A stretch of DNA of 64,000 nucleotides from GBS-DC sp037442365 (GTDB lineage: Bacteria; Armatimonadota; Fimbriimonadia; Fimbriimonadales; GBS-DC), in contig JBBIQK010000008.1 in the NCBI GenBank assembly GCA_037442365.1, positions 5,509-69,508 of the forward strand, given 5' to 3'. Positions within the stretch are counted from its first letter, which is position 1, and each line of letters starts with the position of its first letter. Under the pieces are notes generated by a model. That model ran no database searches and was not told the DNA's origin. It saw only the letters and a program-made list of their open reading frames with translations. A program made the position numbers and the translations under genes. Shown in pieces: positions 18,227-27,270 of the stretch.

Positions 18227-21200
18227 ATGAAGCGAGTGTATCTATTTGAAGAAGGCAGCGCGGACATGCGCGATTTACTGGGCGGCAAGGGTGCGAATCT
18301 CGCCGAAATGACCAATATCGGTCTACCGGTCCCCCCGGGCTTCACCATTACGACCGATGTCTGCCGCGGCTACATGAAGCGCCAGCGGCTGCCAGACGGA
18401 TTGATGCAGGAAGTGCGCGAGAAGATGCAAATCGTGGAGGGGCGCGTGGGCAAAAAATTCGGCGACCCGCACAACCCGCTGCTGGTCTCCGTGCGGTCGG
18501 GCGCGAAATTCTCGATGCCCGGCATGATGGACACCATTCTGAATCTCGGTCTCAACGACGCCACCGCCGAGGGGATGATTCGCCTGACCAATAATCCGCG
18601 CTTTGTGTACGACGCCTACCGACGCTTTGTCATGATGTTCAGCGATGTGGTAATGGACATCCCGAAGCGTTATTTCGAGGCGCGGTTCGACGCGCTCAAA
18701 GAGCAGCTGGGCGTGAAACAGGACACCGAAGTGCCCGCCGACGCCCTGCAAGCGCTGGTGCATGAGTTCAAACAAATCGTGCACGATTTCGGTAAGGAGT
18801 TCCCCGAAGACCCCTATCAGCAGCTGGAGATGGCGATTGAGGCGGTGTTCCGCTCGTGGAACAACGAGCGCGCCGTGATTTACCGCGAGCGCGAGAAAAT
18901 CCCTCACGACCTAGGCACGGCATGCAATGTGCAGGCGATGGTGTTCGGCAACATGGGCGAGGATTCGGGAACGGGGGTTGCTTTCACACGCGACCCCGCC
19001 ACCGGCGCGCGCGAGCTGTACGGCGAGTTCCTACCGGACGCGCAGGGCGAGGATGTCGTCGCGGGCGTGCGTACACCCCTGCCCCTAAGTGCGCTGCACG
19101 AGCGCCTGCCGCAGGTGTACGCGCAGTTCCTTGAGATAGCTGATCGGCTGGAGCGCCACTACCGCGATATGATGGATCTGGAGTTCACGGTGGAGCGCGG
19201 GCGGCTGTGGATGCTGCAGTGTCGCGTGGGCAAGCGCACGGGCAAAGCGGCGGTCAAAATCGCCGTCGAGATGGCGCAGGAGGGTCTCATCGGGCGCGAC
19301 GAAGCCCTGCTGCGCGTCCAGCCGAGCCAGTTAGACCAGCTGCTGCACCCGCACTTTGACGAGAAAGCGCTTGCCAGCGGCGAGTATCTGCTGCTAGCGC
19401 AGGGGCTGGGCGCGTCCCCAGGCGCGGCGAGTGGGCGCGCCGTGTTCGACTCCAAACGCGCGATGGAGCTGGGCAAGACCGAGCCTGTTATCCTCGTGCG
19501 CCCCGAAACGAACCCCGACGATGTGGGCGGGATGCTGGCGTCTAAGGCAATCCTTACAGCGCGCGGGGGAATGACCTGTATCGCGGGGGACACCCGAGTC
19601 CTGACGGACAAGGGGCTGCTTTCTGCTGAGCGCGTGTTCGAGCTGTTTGCTGAAGAGATCCCCCTGAAAATGCTGTCCTTTGACACGCGCATGATGCGTC
19701 CGGTCTGGCGTCCTATAATCGCCGCTGGGCGACGCCCCGCTGAAGTTGTACGGGCGCAGATCTCACAGACGGGGCGGGCGCGCAACAACTGGATTCGCAT
19801 CACGCCTGACCATAAGATGTTCACTGTGCGCAAGCGTCAGCTGTGCAAAGTCCCACTGGAGGCGGTCGTCCAGAACCAGGAGTACCTGCTGGCAGTGGAT
19901 TGGATTCCGCCGATGGGGGAGGCGCGCTACTCGACGGCGTTTGCCTATGTGCTGGGCGCTCTCCTCTCCGACGGGCACATACGGCTTACGCCAACGAAAG
20001 GATGCGTCGTGTTCATACAGAAACCAACCGCTGAGAAAGCGGAATTCATTCAGCGCGTGCGCGACGCCTTCCAGTCCGCGTTCGGATACTCCCTGAGTGA
20101 GGCGCGCATGCGCTACACCAGAAGCATGCTTCGAGGGCGTCCCGTGGAGGGCGAAGTCGCCGATTACATCTGCTACCGCCGTGAGCCTGCCGCGCGTCTG
20201 GCAGAAGCCATCGCCAATCTCACCGGCTGGGTCTTGCAGGCGGATGCTGAGGCGCTCCAAAACTTCCTTGCAGGGTACATCGACGGTGATGGCTCCTACT
20301 CGACAGGCTCCAGCGCTGTGCGCGTGCAGATTGTGGTTTCCGAGCGCAAGCCGTGGCTACTGGAGGCGATTGTATTGGCGTGCCTGCGACTGGGCATTCT
20401 GCCGCAAGTGTCGAACAATCGAAGCGCGTATCTGATTCAGATTACCGAAGGCGTTGCTCAGATTCTGTCGCGTACCCATCGCGTGAAAGCAGAGCCGTCC
20501 AAACGGCTCTATTCCACGAAATGTTTCAGCATGCGCGCGCTATGTGGCGACATCGTAGATGAGGTGAACTATCACGGGCGCGTGCGACACGCGATTAAGC
20601 GCAACATCATGTTCGGCGCGGACAAGATTCAGCGCGACATCCTTCCCATATGCCCATCGGACGCGCTCCGCGACGAACTGGCGCGCTTGCTCGAATCGCC
20701 TCTGCGCTCTATGCGCGTGTCGCTTGCGCCTGAGCGCGAACAATCGCTCGTTTACAACTTCGAAGTGGACGCAACCGATGAGCTGGACAAGAATTACATC
20801 GTCTTCTCATCGCAGCTCACGCCGATACTGGTCTCTAACTCTCACGCCGCTGTGGTCGCGCGTGGATTCGGCATCCCGTGCGTCGCAGGGTGCGAGGCGA
20901 TTAGCGTCGACGAACACGAAAACCTGTTCACGGTGGCGGTGGATGGGCAGACCGTCGCTATCCGCGAGGGCGACTTCATCAGCATCGACGGCAGCACGGG
21001 CAAAGTCTACAGGGGCGCCGTGCCCACAGTCGCGCCTGAGTTGACGGAAGACCTGCACACGCTGCTGCAGTGGGCGGATGGGTTCCGTCGTCTGCGCGTG
21101 CGCGCGAACGCCGACAACCCGCACGACGCCGCCAAAGCGCTGGAGTTCGGCGCGGAGGGCATCGGACTTGCCCGCACCGAGCATATGTTCTTCGGCGAGG

Positions 21201-22162
21201 AGCGACTGCCGATTATGCAGGAGATGATCCTCGCCAAATCCGAGAAAGAGCGGCGGGACGCCTTGAGCCACCTGCTGCCGTTCCAGCGCGGCGACTTTTT
21301 CGCTATCTTCGAGGTTATGCGCGGGCTACCCGTCACGATTCGGCTGATTGACCCGCCCCTGCATGAGTTCCTGCCGCGCTACGAAGACCTGCTGCGCGAG
21401 GTCGCCCAGTTGGAAATCACCGACCCCGACTCGGAGACGCTCGCGCAGAAGCGACGCCTGCTACAGCGCGTGGAAGAGTTGCACGAGGCGAACCCGATGC
21501 TCGGCTTGCGCGGCGTGCGTCTGTCGCTGCTCTACCCCGAAATCGTGGAGATGCAGGTCGCCGCGATTCTGGAGGCGGCTGCTGAAGCCCAGCGCCGTGG
21601 CTGCGAACCCCATGTGGAGATTATGATTCCGCTGGTGGGGCATGTGAACGAGTTGAAACTCGCGCGCGAGCATCTGGAGCGCGTCGCCAAAGAGGTGATG
21701 GAGCGCGAGGGCGTGCGCGTGGACTACAAGTTCGGCACGATGATCGAAATCCCGCGCGCCGCGCTGACCGCCGATGAGATTGCCCAGTACGCCCAGTTCT
21801 TCTCCTTCGGCACGAACGACCTGACCCAGACCACTTTCGGCTACAGCCGCGACGATGCCGAGGGCAAGTTCCTCGCCTACTATGTGGAGCATAAAATCCT
21901 GCCCGAAAACCCGTTCGTGACGCTGGATCGCGACGGCGTCGGCAAGCTCATTCGCATGGCGTTCGACCTGGGGCGCGCGGTGCGCCCCGATTTGAAGGTG
22001 GGCATCTGCGGCGAGCATGGCGGCGACCCCGATTCCATCGCTTTCTGCCACGAGGTGGGGCTGGACTATGTGAGCTGCTCGCCGTTCCGCGTGCCGATTG
22101 CACGGCTGGCGGCGGCGCAAGCGACCCTGCGTAAGCGCGTGCATGTTGCGGTGGATAAATGA
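18227..22162 (+). CDS. ppdK: pyruvate, phosphate dikinase containing an intein
   Basis: PPDK interconverts pyruvate, ATP and phosphate with PEP, AMP and pyrophosphate. The 1311-residue precursor has the N-terminal nucleotide-binding domain (GGKGANLAEM near residue 22; FGNMGEDSGTGVAFTRDPAT), then the swivelling phosphohistidine domain, then the PEP/pyruvate barrel (GIGLARTEHMFF; FSFGTNDLTQTTFGYSRDDA; GICGEHGGDP). The conserved catalytic loop GGMT-SHAAVVARG is split by a 421-residue intein at residues 451-871. Splicing would restore 890 residues, normal for the family, with catalytic His873 one residue after the downstream junction. AGGAGG lies 6 bases before the start. The stop overlaps the next gene as ATGA. 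Confidence 0.95.
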   Translation: MKRVYLFEEGSADMRDLLGGKGANLAEMTNIGLPVPPGFTITTDVCRGYMKRQRLPDGLMQEVREKMQIVEGRVGKKFGDPHNPLLVSVRSGAKFSMPGMMDTILNLGLNDATAEGMIRLTNNPRFVYDAYRRFVMMFSDVVMDIPKRYFEARFDALKEQLGVKQDTEVPADALQALVHEFKQIVHDFGKEFPEDPYQQLEMAIEAVFRSWNNERAVIYREREKIPHDLGTACNVQAMVFGNMGEDSGTGVAFTRDPATGARELYGEFLPDAQGEDVVAGVRTPLPLSALHERLPQVYAQFLEIADRLERHYRDMMDLEFTVERGRLWMLQCRVGKRTGKAAVKIAVEMAQEGLIGRDEALLRVQPSQLDQLLHPHFDEKALASGEYLLLAQGLGASPGAASGRAVFDSKRAMELGKTEPVILVRPETNPDDVGGMLASKAILTARGGMTCIAGDTRVLTDKGLLSAERVFELFAEEIPLKMLSFDTRMMRPVWRPIIAAGRRPAEVVRAQISQTGRARNNWIRITPDHKMFTVRKRQLCKVPLEAVVQNQEYLLAVDWIPPMGEARYSTAFAYVLGALLSDGHIRLTPTKGCVVFIQKPTAEKAEFIQRVRDAFQSAFGYSLSEARMRYTRSMLRGRPVEGEVADYICYRREPAARLAEAIANLTGWVLQADAEALQNFLAGYIDGDGSYSTGSSAVRVQIVVSERKPWLLEAIVLACLRLGILPQVSNNRSAYLIQITEGVAQILSRTHRVKAEPSKRLYSTKCFSMRALCGDIVDEVNYHGRVRHAIKRNIMFGADKIQRDILPICPSDALRDELARLLESPLRSMRVSLAPEREQSLVYNFEVDATDELDKNYIVFSSQLTPILVSNSHAAVVARGFGIPCVAGCEAISVDEHENLFTVAVDGQTVAIREGDFISIDGSTGKVYRGAVPTVAPELTEDLHTLLQWADGFRRLRVRANADNPHDAAKALEFGAEGIGLARTEHMFFGEERLPIMQEMILAKSEKERRDALSHLLPFQRGDFFAIFEVMRGLPVTIRLIDPPLHEFLPRYEDLLREVAQLEITDPDSETLAQKRRLLQRVEELHEANPMLGLRGVRLSLLYPEIVEMQVAAILEAAAEAQRRGCEPHVEIMIPLVGHVNELKLAREHLERVAKEVMEREGVRVDYKFGTMIEIPRAALTADEIAQYAQFFSFGTNDLTQTTFGYSRDDAEGKFLAYYVEHKILPENPFVTLDRDGVGKLIRMAFDLGRAVRPDLKVGICGEHGGDPDSIAFCHEVGLDYVSCSPFRVPIARLAAAQATLRKRVHVAVDK
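19577..20839 (+). mobile_element. PPDK intein with LAGLIDADG homing endonuclease
   Basis: In-frame intein encoding Cys451 to Asn871 of the precursor. Block A begins CIAGDTRVLTDKG with Cys1; block B is IRITPDHKMF (T-x-x-H); block F is YNFEVDATDELDKNYIV; and the end is LTPILVSN followed by Ser as +1 extein nucleophile. The penultimate residue is Ser rather than the usual His, a known but less common variant. The endonuclease has both LAGLIDADG helices: YVLGALLSDGH (residues 574-584) and FLAGYIDGDGSY (680-691), each keeping its acidic residue. It should be able both to splice and to home into intein-free ppdK alleles. Confidence 0.93.
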
Positions 22163-23193
22163 AGGCGGTCGTCCACTACGCGCTGGAGCCGTGCAGCGTG
22201 GAGCTGCGCGAGATTGCGGAGCCGACGCCCCGCGCAGGCGAGGTACTTGTGCGCGTGCGCGCTGTCGGGGTGTGCGGCTCCGACCTGCACCAGTACCATA
22301 ACACGCAGTCGTGGCAGGTGAATGTGCCCGTGGTGCTGGGGCACGAGTTCGCGGGCGTCATCGAAGCGGTTGGCGAGGGCGTGCAGGGCTGGCAGGTAGG
22401 CGACCGCGTCGCGTGCGAGACGGCGGCGGTCATCTGCGAGCAGTGCGCCTACTGCCGCACGGGACGCTACAACCTCTGTCCCCAGCGGCTTGGCTTCGGC
22501 TACGGGGTGAACGGCGCGATGACCCGCTATGTGCGCGCGCCCGCGCGAATCCTGCACCGCCTGCCCGACACGCTCGGCTTCGAGGACGCCGCGATGACCG
22601 AACCCTGCTGCGTCGCTGCGCACGCCGTAATCGAATGCTCCCAGCCCAAACCGGGCGACCTGGTGGTCGTGTTCGGCAGCGGTCCAATTGGCTTGCTATG
22701 CCTGCAGATGGCGAAGCTGTTCAGCCCGCGTAAGGCAATACTGGTCGGACTCAGCACCGACGGCGCGCGCCTGCAAATAGCGGAAGCCATCGGCACGGAT
22801 GCGATATTGTGCGCCGACCGCGACGACCTCGAAGCGACTATCCGCCGCGAGGGGGATGGGCTGGGCGCAGACCTCGTGATCGACGCGGTGGGCAGCTCTG
22901 CCGTGCTGGAGCCGTGCCTGCGCATCACCCGACCTGACGGGCAAATCACCAAAGTCGGCTGGGGACCCGAACCGCTGGGCTACAGTCTGGATCCGCTGGT
23001 GGGCAAAAACCTGCGTCTGCAGGGAACCTTCAGCCACACATGGGGCACATGGGAGCGCGTGTTGACGCTGATGGGCGCGGGACAGCTCAAACTCGCGCCA
23101 ATGCGCCGCGTCTTCCCGCTGGAGGCATGGCGCGACGCATTCCATGCGATGGAACAGCGGCATACGGTGAAGAGCGTGTTGATCCCAGAGTAA
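22159..23193 (+). CDS. zinc-dependent medium-chain alcohol/polyol dehydrogenase
   Basis: 344-residue MDR-family oxidoreductase. Catalytic zinc ligands lie in GVCGSDLHQYH (Cys) and VVLGHEFAGVIE (His-Glu). The structural zinc lobe CEQCAYCRTGRYNLC has the four cysteines. The NAD(P) fold starts at VVVFGSGPIGLLCLQMAKLF. It most resembles threonine/sorbitol dehydrogenase-type enzymes, but the substrate cannot be told from sequence. The start overlaps the ppdK stop (ATGA), so translation is coupled and co-regulation with PEP metabolism is likely. A strong hairpin follows immediately. Confidence 0.85.
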   Translation: MKAVVHYALEPCSVELREIAEPTPRAGEVLVRVRAVGVCGSDLHQYHNTQSWQVNVPVVLGHEFAGVIEAVGEGVQGWQVGDRVACETAAVICEQCAYCRTGRYNLCPQRLGFGYGVNGAMTRYVRAPARILHRLPDTLGFEDAAMTEPCCVAAHAVIECSQPKPGDLVVVFGSGPIGLLCLQMAKLFSPRKAILVGLSTDGARLQIAEAIGTDAILCADRDDLEATIRREGDGLGADLVIDAVGSSAVLEPCLRITRPDGQITKVGWGPEPLGYSLDPLVGKNLRLQGTFSHTWGTWERVLTLMGAGQLKLAPMRRVFPLEAWRDAFHAMEQRHTVKSVLIPE

Positions 23194-23235
23194 TAGTAGG
23201 GCGCGGGGCGAATACCTGCGCCCCGCGCCCTACTA
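23194..23235. terminator. 17-bp perfect hairpin between convergent genes
   Basis: TAGTAGGGCGCGGGGCG pairs perfectly with 23219-23235 around an 8-base loop. It begins at the base after the upstream stop codon and lies before the convergent PEP-CTERM gene. No U-tract follows. Confidence 0.5.
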
Positions 23236-23253
23236 CTATAAGCGGCGGACGCT

Positions 23254-24028
23254 TTACGATCTGCGACGACGGCGAATCAGCGCCGCCAGCCCAACAGCAA
23301 CCCCAGCCCATGAAGCGGGCTCAGGCACGACTATAAACATCGTGTCGTAGCCAATGTTGCAGTCAGGGTATCCATTGTCTCCGTCTGCCTCAATCAACTC
23401 TACTCGCGCAATAACGGGCGTATCGAAGAGAATACCCCAGAAGTCCGCGGCAGGCCGTGCGTTGTCTGCAGGACCAGTGTTGCTTATCGGAACACCCCCC
23501 TGAAAACAACAGCCGACCATCTGCATCCAACACACGGACGGAGGTGAGGCTAAATCCATCCGCAGATTGTGAGATGTGATCAAATCCGAACGCTTGCAGA
23601 GGCGTTGAAAACACAAGGGTAAGAGAGTCTACCTGGTTAGGGTCAGGACCAGGAACCAGCTCGCGTCCGCCCGGAGATAGTACATTTTCTGGCGTGGTCG
23701 CGATAAGCTTGTTCTGGCTGGGATTCTGCACGGTTCCTGAACGCCATCCATCGGCAGGCGTAAAGGTGTCCTCCGCCCGAACGACAATCAGAGGCGCCCC
23801 CACGCGCACAAACTGCACAACGCCAATTTGTTGCCCAGAGATGTCTGTATCAGGCGCAATACCGTCGAAGTCGACAACTGTTCGCGGGAGAGAACTTATA
23901 GCGGTCAGAAAGCCTGATTTGTCCCGTTCGAAGACCGTTTGCGCGGAAGCCGCCGAGAACGCGAGCGTTGCAAGCAAGCCCGTCAAGCACCAGCGAGTAT
24001 GCTTAGCTGCGAGTCTTATCTGTCTCAT
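23254..24028 (-). pseudogene. PEP-CTERM protein gene interrupted by a one-base frameshift
   Basis: Two overlapping minus-strand frames join into one protein of 257 residues. The first gives the signal peptide (ending LATLAFSAASA) and body up to VRVLDADGRLLFSG. The second continues GVPISNTGPADNARPAADFW and ends with VVPEPASWAGVAVG plus LIRRRRRS, a PEP-CTERM tail. The junction is a run of six G on the coding strand (plus-strand C at 23495-23500); five G would restore the frame. As written, the first frame runs on for about 40 unrelated residues without the sorting tail. AGGAGG and a TATAAT give it a proper leader. Mutation, phase variation and sequencing error all remain possible. Confidence 0.75.
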
Positions 24029-24060
24029 TGCTGTATCCTCCTCTCAAAGAGAGTAACCAT

Positions 24061-24066
24061 ATTATA
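24061..24066 (-). promoter_or_regulatory. -10 element of the frameshifted PEP-CTERM gene
   Basis: TATAAT on the minus strand, 32 bases before ATG 24028, with AGGAGG between them. This is a leadered, Shine-Dalgarno-type start, unlike the leaderless genes nearby. Confidence 0.5.
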
Positions 24067-24103
24067 CCCCATTTTTTGACGGGCTGGCAGGAATCCGGGC
24101 GGT

Positions 24104-24124
24104 CGATGCGAATTGTTCGCATCG
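24104..24124. repeat. perfect inverted repeat, candidate operator
   Basis: CGATGCGAA-TTG-TTCGCATCG, two 9-bp arms with a 3-base centre, lies 6 bases before ATG 24131 of the ABC-2 permease gene and inside the divergent intergenic region. Position and symmetry suit a dimeric repressor site or an mRNA hairpin near the start codon. Confidence 0.45.
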
Positions 24125-24130
24125 GAATCG

Positions 24131-25765
24131 ATGGCAGCGATACGCACGGCTCTAATCGATTGGCGCAAGTATCTGGTCGGGGTGTTCACGCAGTTGCTGG
24201 GCAACCCTGTGATTGGGCGGGAGTTGCGCGTTCGAGTGCGTATGGAGCGGGGATACCTGCTCCAGGCGTTCTACCTCGCGTTTCTGATACTGGTCGTGGC
24301 GCTGTCGTATCAGGCAGCCATTGGCGATAACCTCACCCTGACGAACCCCGTCGAGATCCAGAAAGCGCTGGTGGAGTTCTATCGCGCGGTGCTGAGTACG
24401 CTGATTCTGCTGATTGTGCTGGTCGCGCCCGCGCTGACGGCGAACGCGATTACGCTGGAGCGCGAGCGCAAGACGATTGACCTGTTGCTGGCGACGCCGC
24501 TGACTGCGCGCCAGTTGCTGGTGGGCAAGCTGGTTGGCTCGTTTGCGTTTATCGTGCTGCTGCTGGCGCTGACGCTGCCCATCAGCGCCGTGAGCGTACT
24601 GCTGGGCGGGGTGTCGTTCCCTGAGCTGCTGAAAGCGTACCTGCTGATTGCGTGCGGGGGACTGGTGCTGTGCGCGATTGCGCTCTTCACCTCCGCATAC
24701 GCGCGCAGCTCCACTCTGGCGGTTTTGTGGAGCTACCTGCGCGTGGGAGGCTTCCTGCTGGCGACAGGCGTCCTTGTGATGCTGCAGGAGCTATTCGCGG
24801 CAGGGATATTCGGGAGAGGCGGGATGGGCGGCGTCGGCGCCGTGAATCTGGCGTTCCCAGCTGCCCTGCTCAACCCCTTCGCCGCGCCGTTTGTGGCAGA
24901 TACCCAAGTGGACCTCGGCGGATGGCAGGTTCCCAGCTGGTTTGTGGGCGTCGTGCTATGCTTGCTGTTCACGCGCCTGACGCTCACCGCCGCGGCGCGT
25001 AAGGTCGGGCTGTATGACAAGGACATGCTCCCTTCCGTCCGACGCCAGCTGCTGATTTTGCTGCCTCTGAATGTGCTGGTGTGTGTGCTTCCCCTGCTGG
25101 CGCTGGCAGGCGGGGGCGCGGGAGTGCCGCCCCCAGAGTATGTAGTGGTGGTCGTTCTGGTGTGCTTCGCGCCTTTTCTGCTCCTGGCGGCGTGGATTGC
25201 GCCTTTCGGGAAAGATGAAGAGGCTGTTTGCATCGACGACGGCACATTCCGCCCCTCAAGCATGTTCAGTCCGTCGCCGTCAGGCGCGCTGCCCTTCCTC
25301 GCGACTGCCTGGCTGCTCATGGTGGGCGCGTTTCTGCTTTCGTTTTACTGGACAGGCGCGCTCGCCGCGCTGGACCCCCTCTTCTGGACATACTTTGCCT
25401 CTCTGCTGACCTATTTCACGGGGCTATGGATGCTGTTCTGGGGGATAGGACGGTTCTGCTCGGTATGTTTGCAGGCGCGCTCCCTGGTCGCCGCGCGCGC
25501 TTTGACGCTGGTCGCCATCGTCGCAATCGCCACGCTCCCTATCACGGTAGATTTGATGTTCTTCTGGGGAGACACCGAGTCGCCCTTTGCGCAGATATGG
25601 GTGTTCATGCCTCTTCTCGACGCCTTGGGGTACCCTGAGTCGGTAGAGATGCACGAATCGCTATTTCTATGGGGAAGCGGGATGATGCTGTTCGCGCTGC
25701 TGCTGGGCGCGTTCCGCGTGCGCACACACGCCGCAGGAACCGAAACGCCGTCGCATGGTGTATAA
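24131..25765 (+). CDS. ABC-2 type transporter permease
   Basis: 544 residues with about twelve hydrophobic helices. The N-terminal part is an ABC-2 permease: NPVIGRELRVRVRMERGYLL, then the coupling region ALTANAITLERERKTIDLLL followed by ATPLTARQLLVGKLVGSFAF. The C-terminal half holds further helices of unknown role, with a cytoplasmic insert near ICIDDG-like EAVCIDDGTFRPSSMF. No ATPase gene is adjacent, so the partner must be encoded elsewhere. ATG 24131 is preferred to a TTG 18 bases upstream, which lies inside the inverted repeat. The stop codon is embedded in the -10 hexamer of the next gene. Confidence 0.8.
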   Translation: MAAIRTALIDWRKYLVGVFTQLLGNPVIGRELRVRVRMERGYLLQAFYLAFLILVVALSYQAAIGDNLTLTNPVEIQKALVEFYRAVLSTLILLIVLVAPALTANAITLERERKTIDLLLATPLTARQLLVGKLVGSFAFIVLLLALTLPISAVSVLLGGVSFPELLKAYLLIACGGLVLCAIALFTSAYARSSTLAVLWSYLRVGGFLLATGVLVMLQELFAAGIFGRGGMGGVGAVNLAFPAALLNPFAAPFVADTQVDLGGWQVPSWFVGVVLCLLFTRLTLTAAARKVGLYDKDMLPSVRRQLLILLPLNVLVCVLPLLALAGGGAGVPPPEYVVVVVLVCFAPFLLLAAWIAPFGKDEEAVCIDDGTFRPSSMFSPSPSGALPFLATAWLLMVGAFLLSFYWTGALAALDPLFWTYFASLLTYFTGLWMLFWGIGRFCSVCLQARSLVAARALTLVAIVAIATLPITVDLMFFWGDTESPFAQIWVFMPLLDALGYPESVEMHESLFLWGSGMMLFALLLGAFRVRTHAAGTETPSHGV

Positions 25766-25766
25766 T
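25761..25766 (+). promoter_or_regulatory. -10 element of the pafA-like gene
   Basis: TATAAT overlapping the TAA stop of the upstream permease gene. The predicted leader of about 22 bases contains AGGGGGAG before ATG 25795. Confidence 0.5.
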
Positions 25767-25794
25767 AGGGTATGAGCCGTAGGGGGAGCCGAAG

Positions 25795-27270
25795 ATGATA
25801 GGGCGTCGCGTGTTTGGCATCGAGACCGAGTTCGGATGCTTCGTGCGAGACGATCGCGTGGGCACTTCCGAAACCGTCGTTGAAGCCGTCAAGAACTATG
25901 TCTTCCACAAGATACGGCTGGGGCTGATTGACCTCACCGCCCGCGACGAAGCGTTCGAACCCGCCCGTAGCGGGGGGTTTCTGGTTAATGGGGGACGACT
26001 CTACATCGACGCGGTGGGCAGCCACCTCGAGTACGCCACGCCTGAGTGCGCCAGCCTGTTCGACATCGTCGCCCACGAAAAGGCGGGACAGCGCATCGTC
26101 TACAACACACTCAAGCAGATGAACTGGGACGAGCGCGTGAGTTTCCACAATAATAATGTCGACCACTTCGCGGGGCACACCTTCGGCTGCCACGAGAACT
26201 ACCTCGTGCGCACGGACGAGCGGCTCCCCAGCGACTGGCACAAGCTGATTCTGCCGTTTCTGACCACGCGCCAGATTTTTGCGGGCGCGGGGCGCGTCGG
26301 CGGACACCGACTCGAACACGCGGGGTTCCGCCCCTCCCTCTCCGAAGTCGCCGACCACCCGATTGATTTTATCTGGGTCTCAAATGTGTATAATGTGGAG
26401 CCTGACCCGACCGTGCAGTATCAGCTTTCGCAGCGCGCCGACCACATCGTGCGCGAGAACGCCTCGCGCGTGCGTTTCAACCGCGCGATTATCAACCCCA
26501 AGTGGGACAGCGTGTACGGCTACCAGAACTATCAGCGACTGCACCTGCTGTTTGGCGAGGGCAACATGAGCGAGTATGCCTCTGCGCTGAAAATCGGTAC
26601 GACCTGCCTCGTGCTGGACCTCGCCGAAGCGCGCGCCCTACCCAACTGGCTCCGCTTGCAGGACGCCCTGCACACGCTCAAGAGCATCTCGCGCGACCCC
26701 ACCCGCAAGTGGATTGTCACGATGCTCGACGGCAGCACGATTTCGGCGATTGACCTCCAGCGCGCCTACCTACAACTCGCGCAGAAACGCTTCGCAGGGC
26801 GCGACCCCGAAACCGACTGGGTGCTGCACGAATGGGAATATGTGCTGGACACTTTAGAAACCGACCCTGAATCGCTGGAAGACCGCATCGACTGGCTGAT
26901 CAAGCTGCGTATCCTGCGGGAATATATGGAAGAGACGGGCGCGCAGTGGGGCGACGATGCGCTGCACGCCATCGACCTGGAGTATCATAACATCAATCCT
27001 GACCAGGGACTCTATTACGCCCTGCAGCAGATGGGCGAGGTGAAGCGCGTGGTGGACGATGTGCAGATCGACGCGGGCATCACGACGCCCCCCGCCGACA
27101 CCCGCGCCTGCGCGCGCGGCTATGTTATCAAAAAGCTCGCCGACCGACGCTACAACCGCTATTATATCGACTGGGATATTGTGTATGTGGATCGCAACCG
27201 TCAGGTGGACATGCGCGACCCGTTCAACACCTACATGCGCGAGGCGGAGCGGTTCGTGGTGATGTTGTAG
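25795..27270 (+). CDS. PafA/Dop-family ubiquitin-like protein ligase
   Basis: 491 residues of the glutamine-synthetase-like fold that attaches Pup (or the related UBact) to substrate lysines, or deamidates it. The ATP/Mg site opens the protein (RRVFGIETEFGCF). GGRLYIDAVGSHLEYATPEC, SFHNNNVDHFAGHTFGCHENY and the C-terminal DRIDWLIKLRILREYMEE correspond closely to PafA of actinobacteria (its GARLYLDVGSHPEYATAEC region), more than to Dop. No pup, dop, mpa or proteasome genes are in the window, so the partner system lies elsewhere. The last 40 bases overlap the convergent phytoene/squalene synthase gene. Ligase rather than deamidase is my preferred reading. Confidence 0.8.
   Translation: MIGRRVFGIETEFGCFVRDDRVGTSETVVEAVKNYVFHKIRLGLIDLTARDEAFEPARSGGFLVNGGRLYIDAVGSHLEYATPECASLFDIVAHEKAGQRIVYNTLKQMNWDERVSFHNNNVDHFAGHTFGCHENYLVRTDERLPSDWHKLILPFLTTRQIFAGAGRVGGHRLEHAGFRPSLSEVADHPIDFIWVSNVYNVEPDPTVQYQLSQRADHIVRENASRVRFNRAIINPKWDSVYGYQNYQRLHLLFGEGNMSEYASALKIGTTCLVLDLAEARALPNWLRLQDALHTLKSISRDPTRKWIVTMLDGSTISAIDLQRAYLQLAQKRFAGRDPETDWVLHEWEYVLDTLETDPESLEDRIDWLIKLRILREYMEETGAQWGDDALHAIDLEYHNINPDQGLYYALQQMGEVKRVVDDVQIDAGITTPPADTRACARGYVIKKLADRRYNRYYIDWDIVYVDRNRQVDMRDPFNTYMREAERFVVML

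Noticed and set aside
23254..24028. Programmed ribosomal frameshift
   Set aside because: A run of G with no slippery heptamer pattern or downstream pseudoknot that I can see; a plain indel is simpler.
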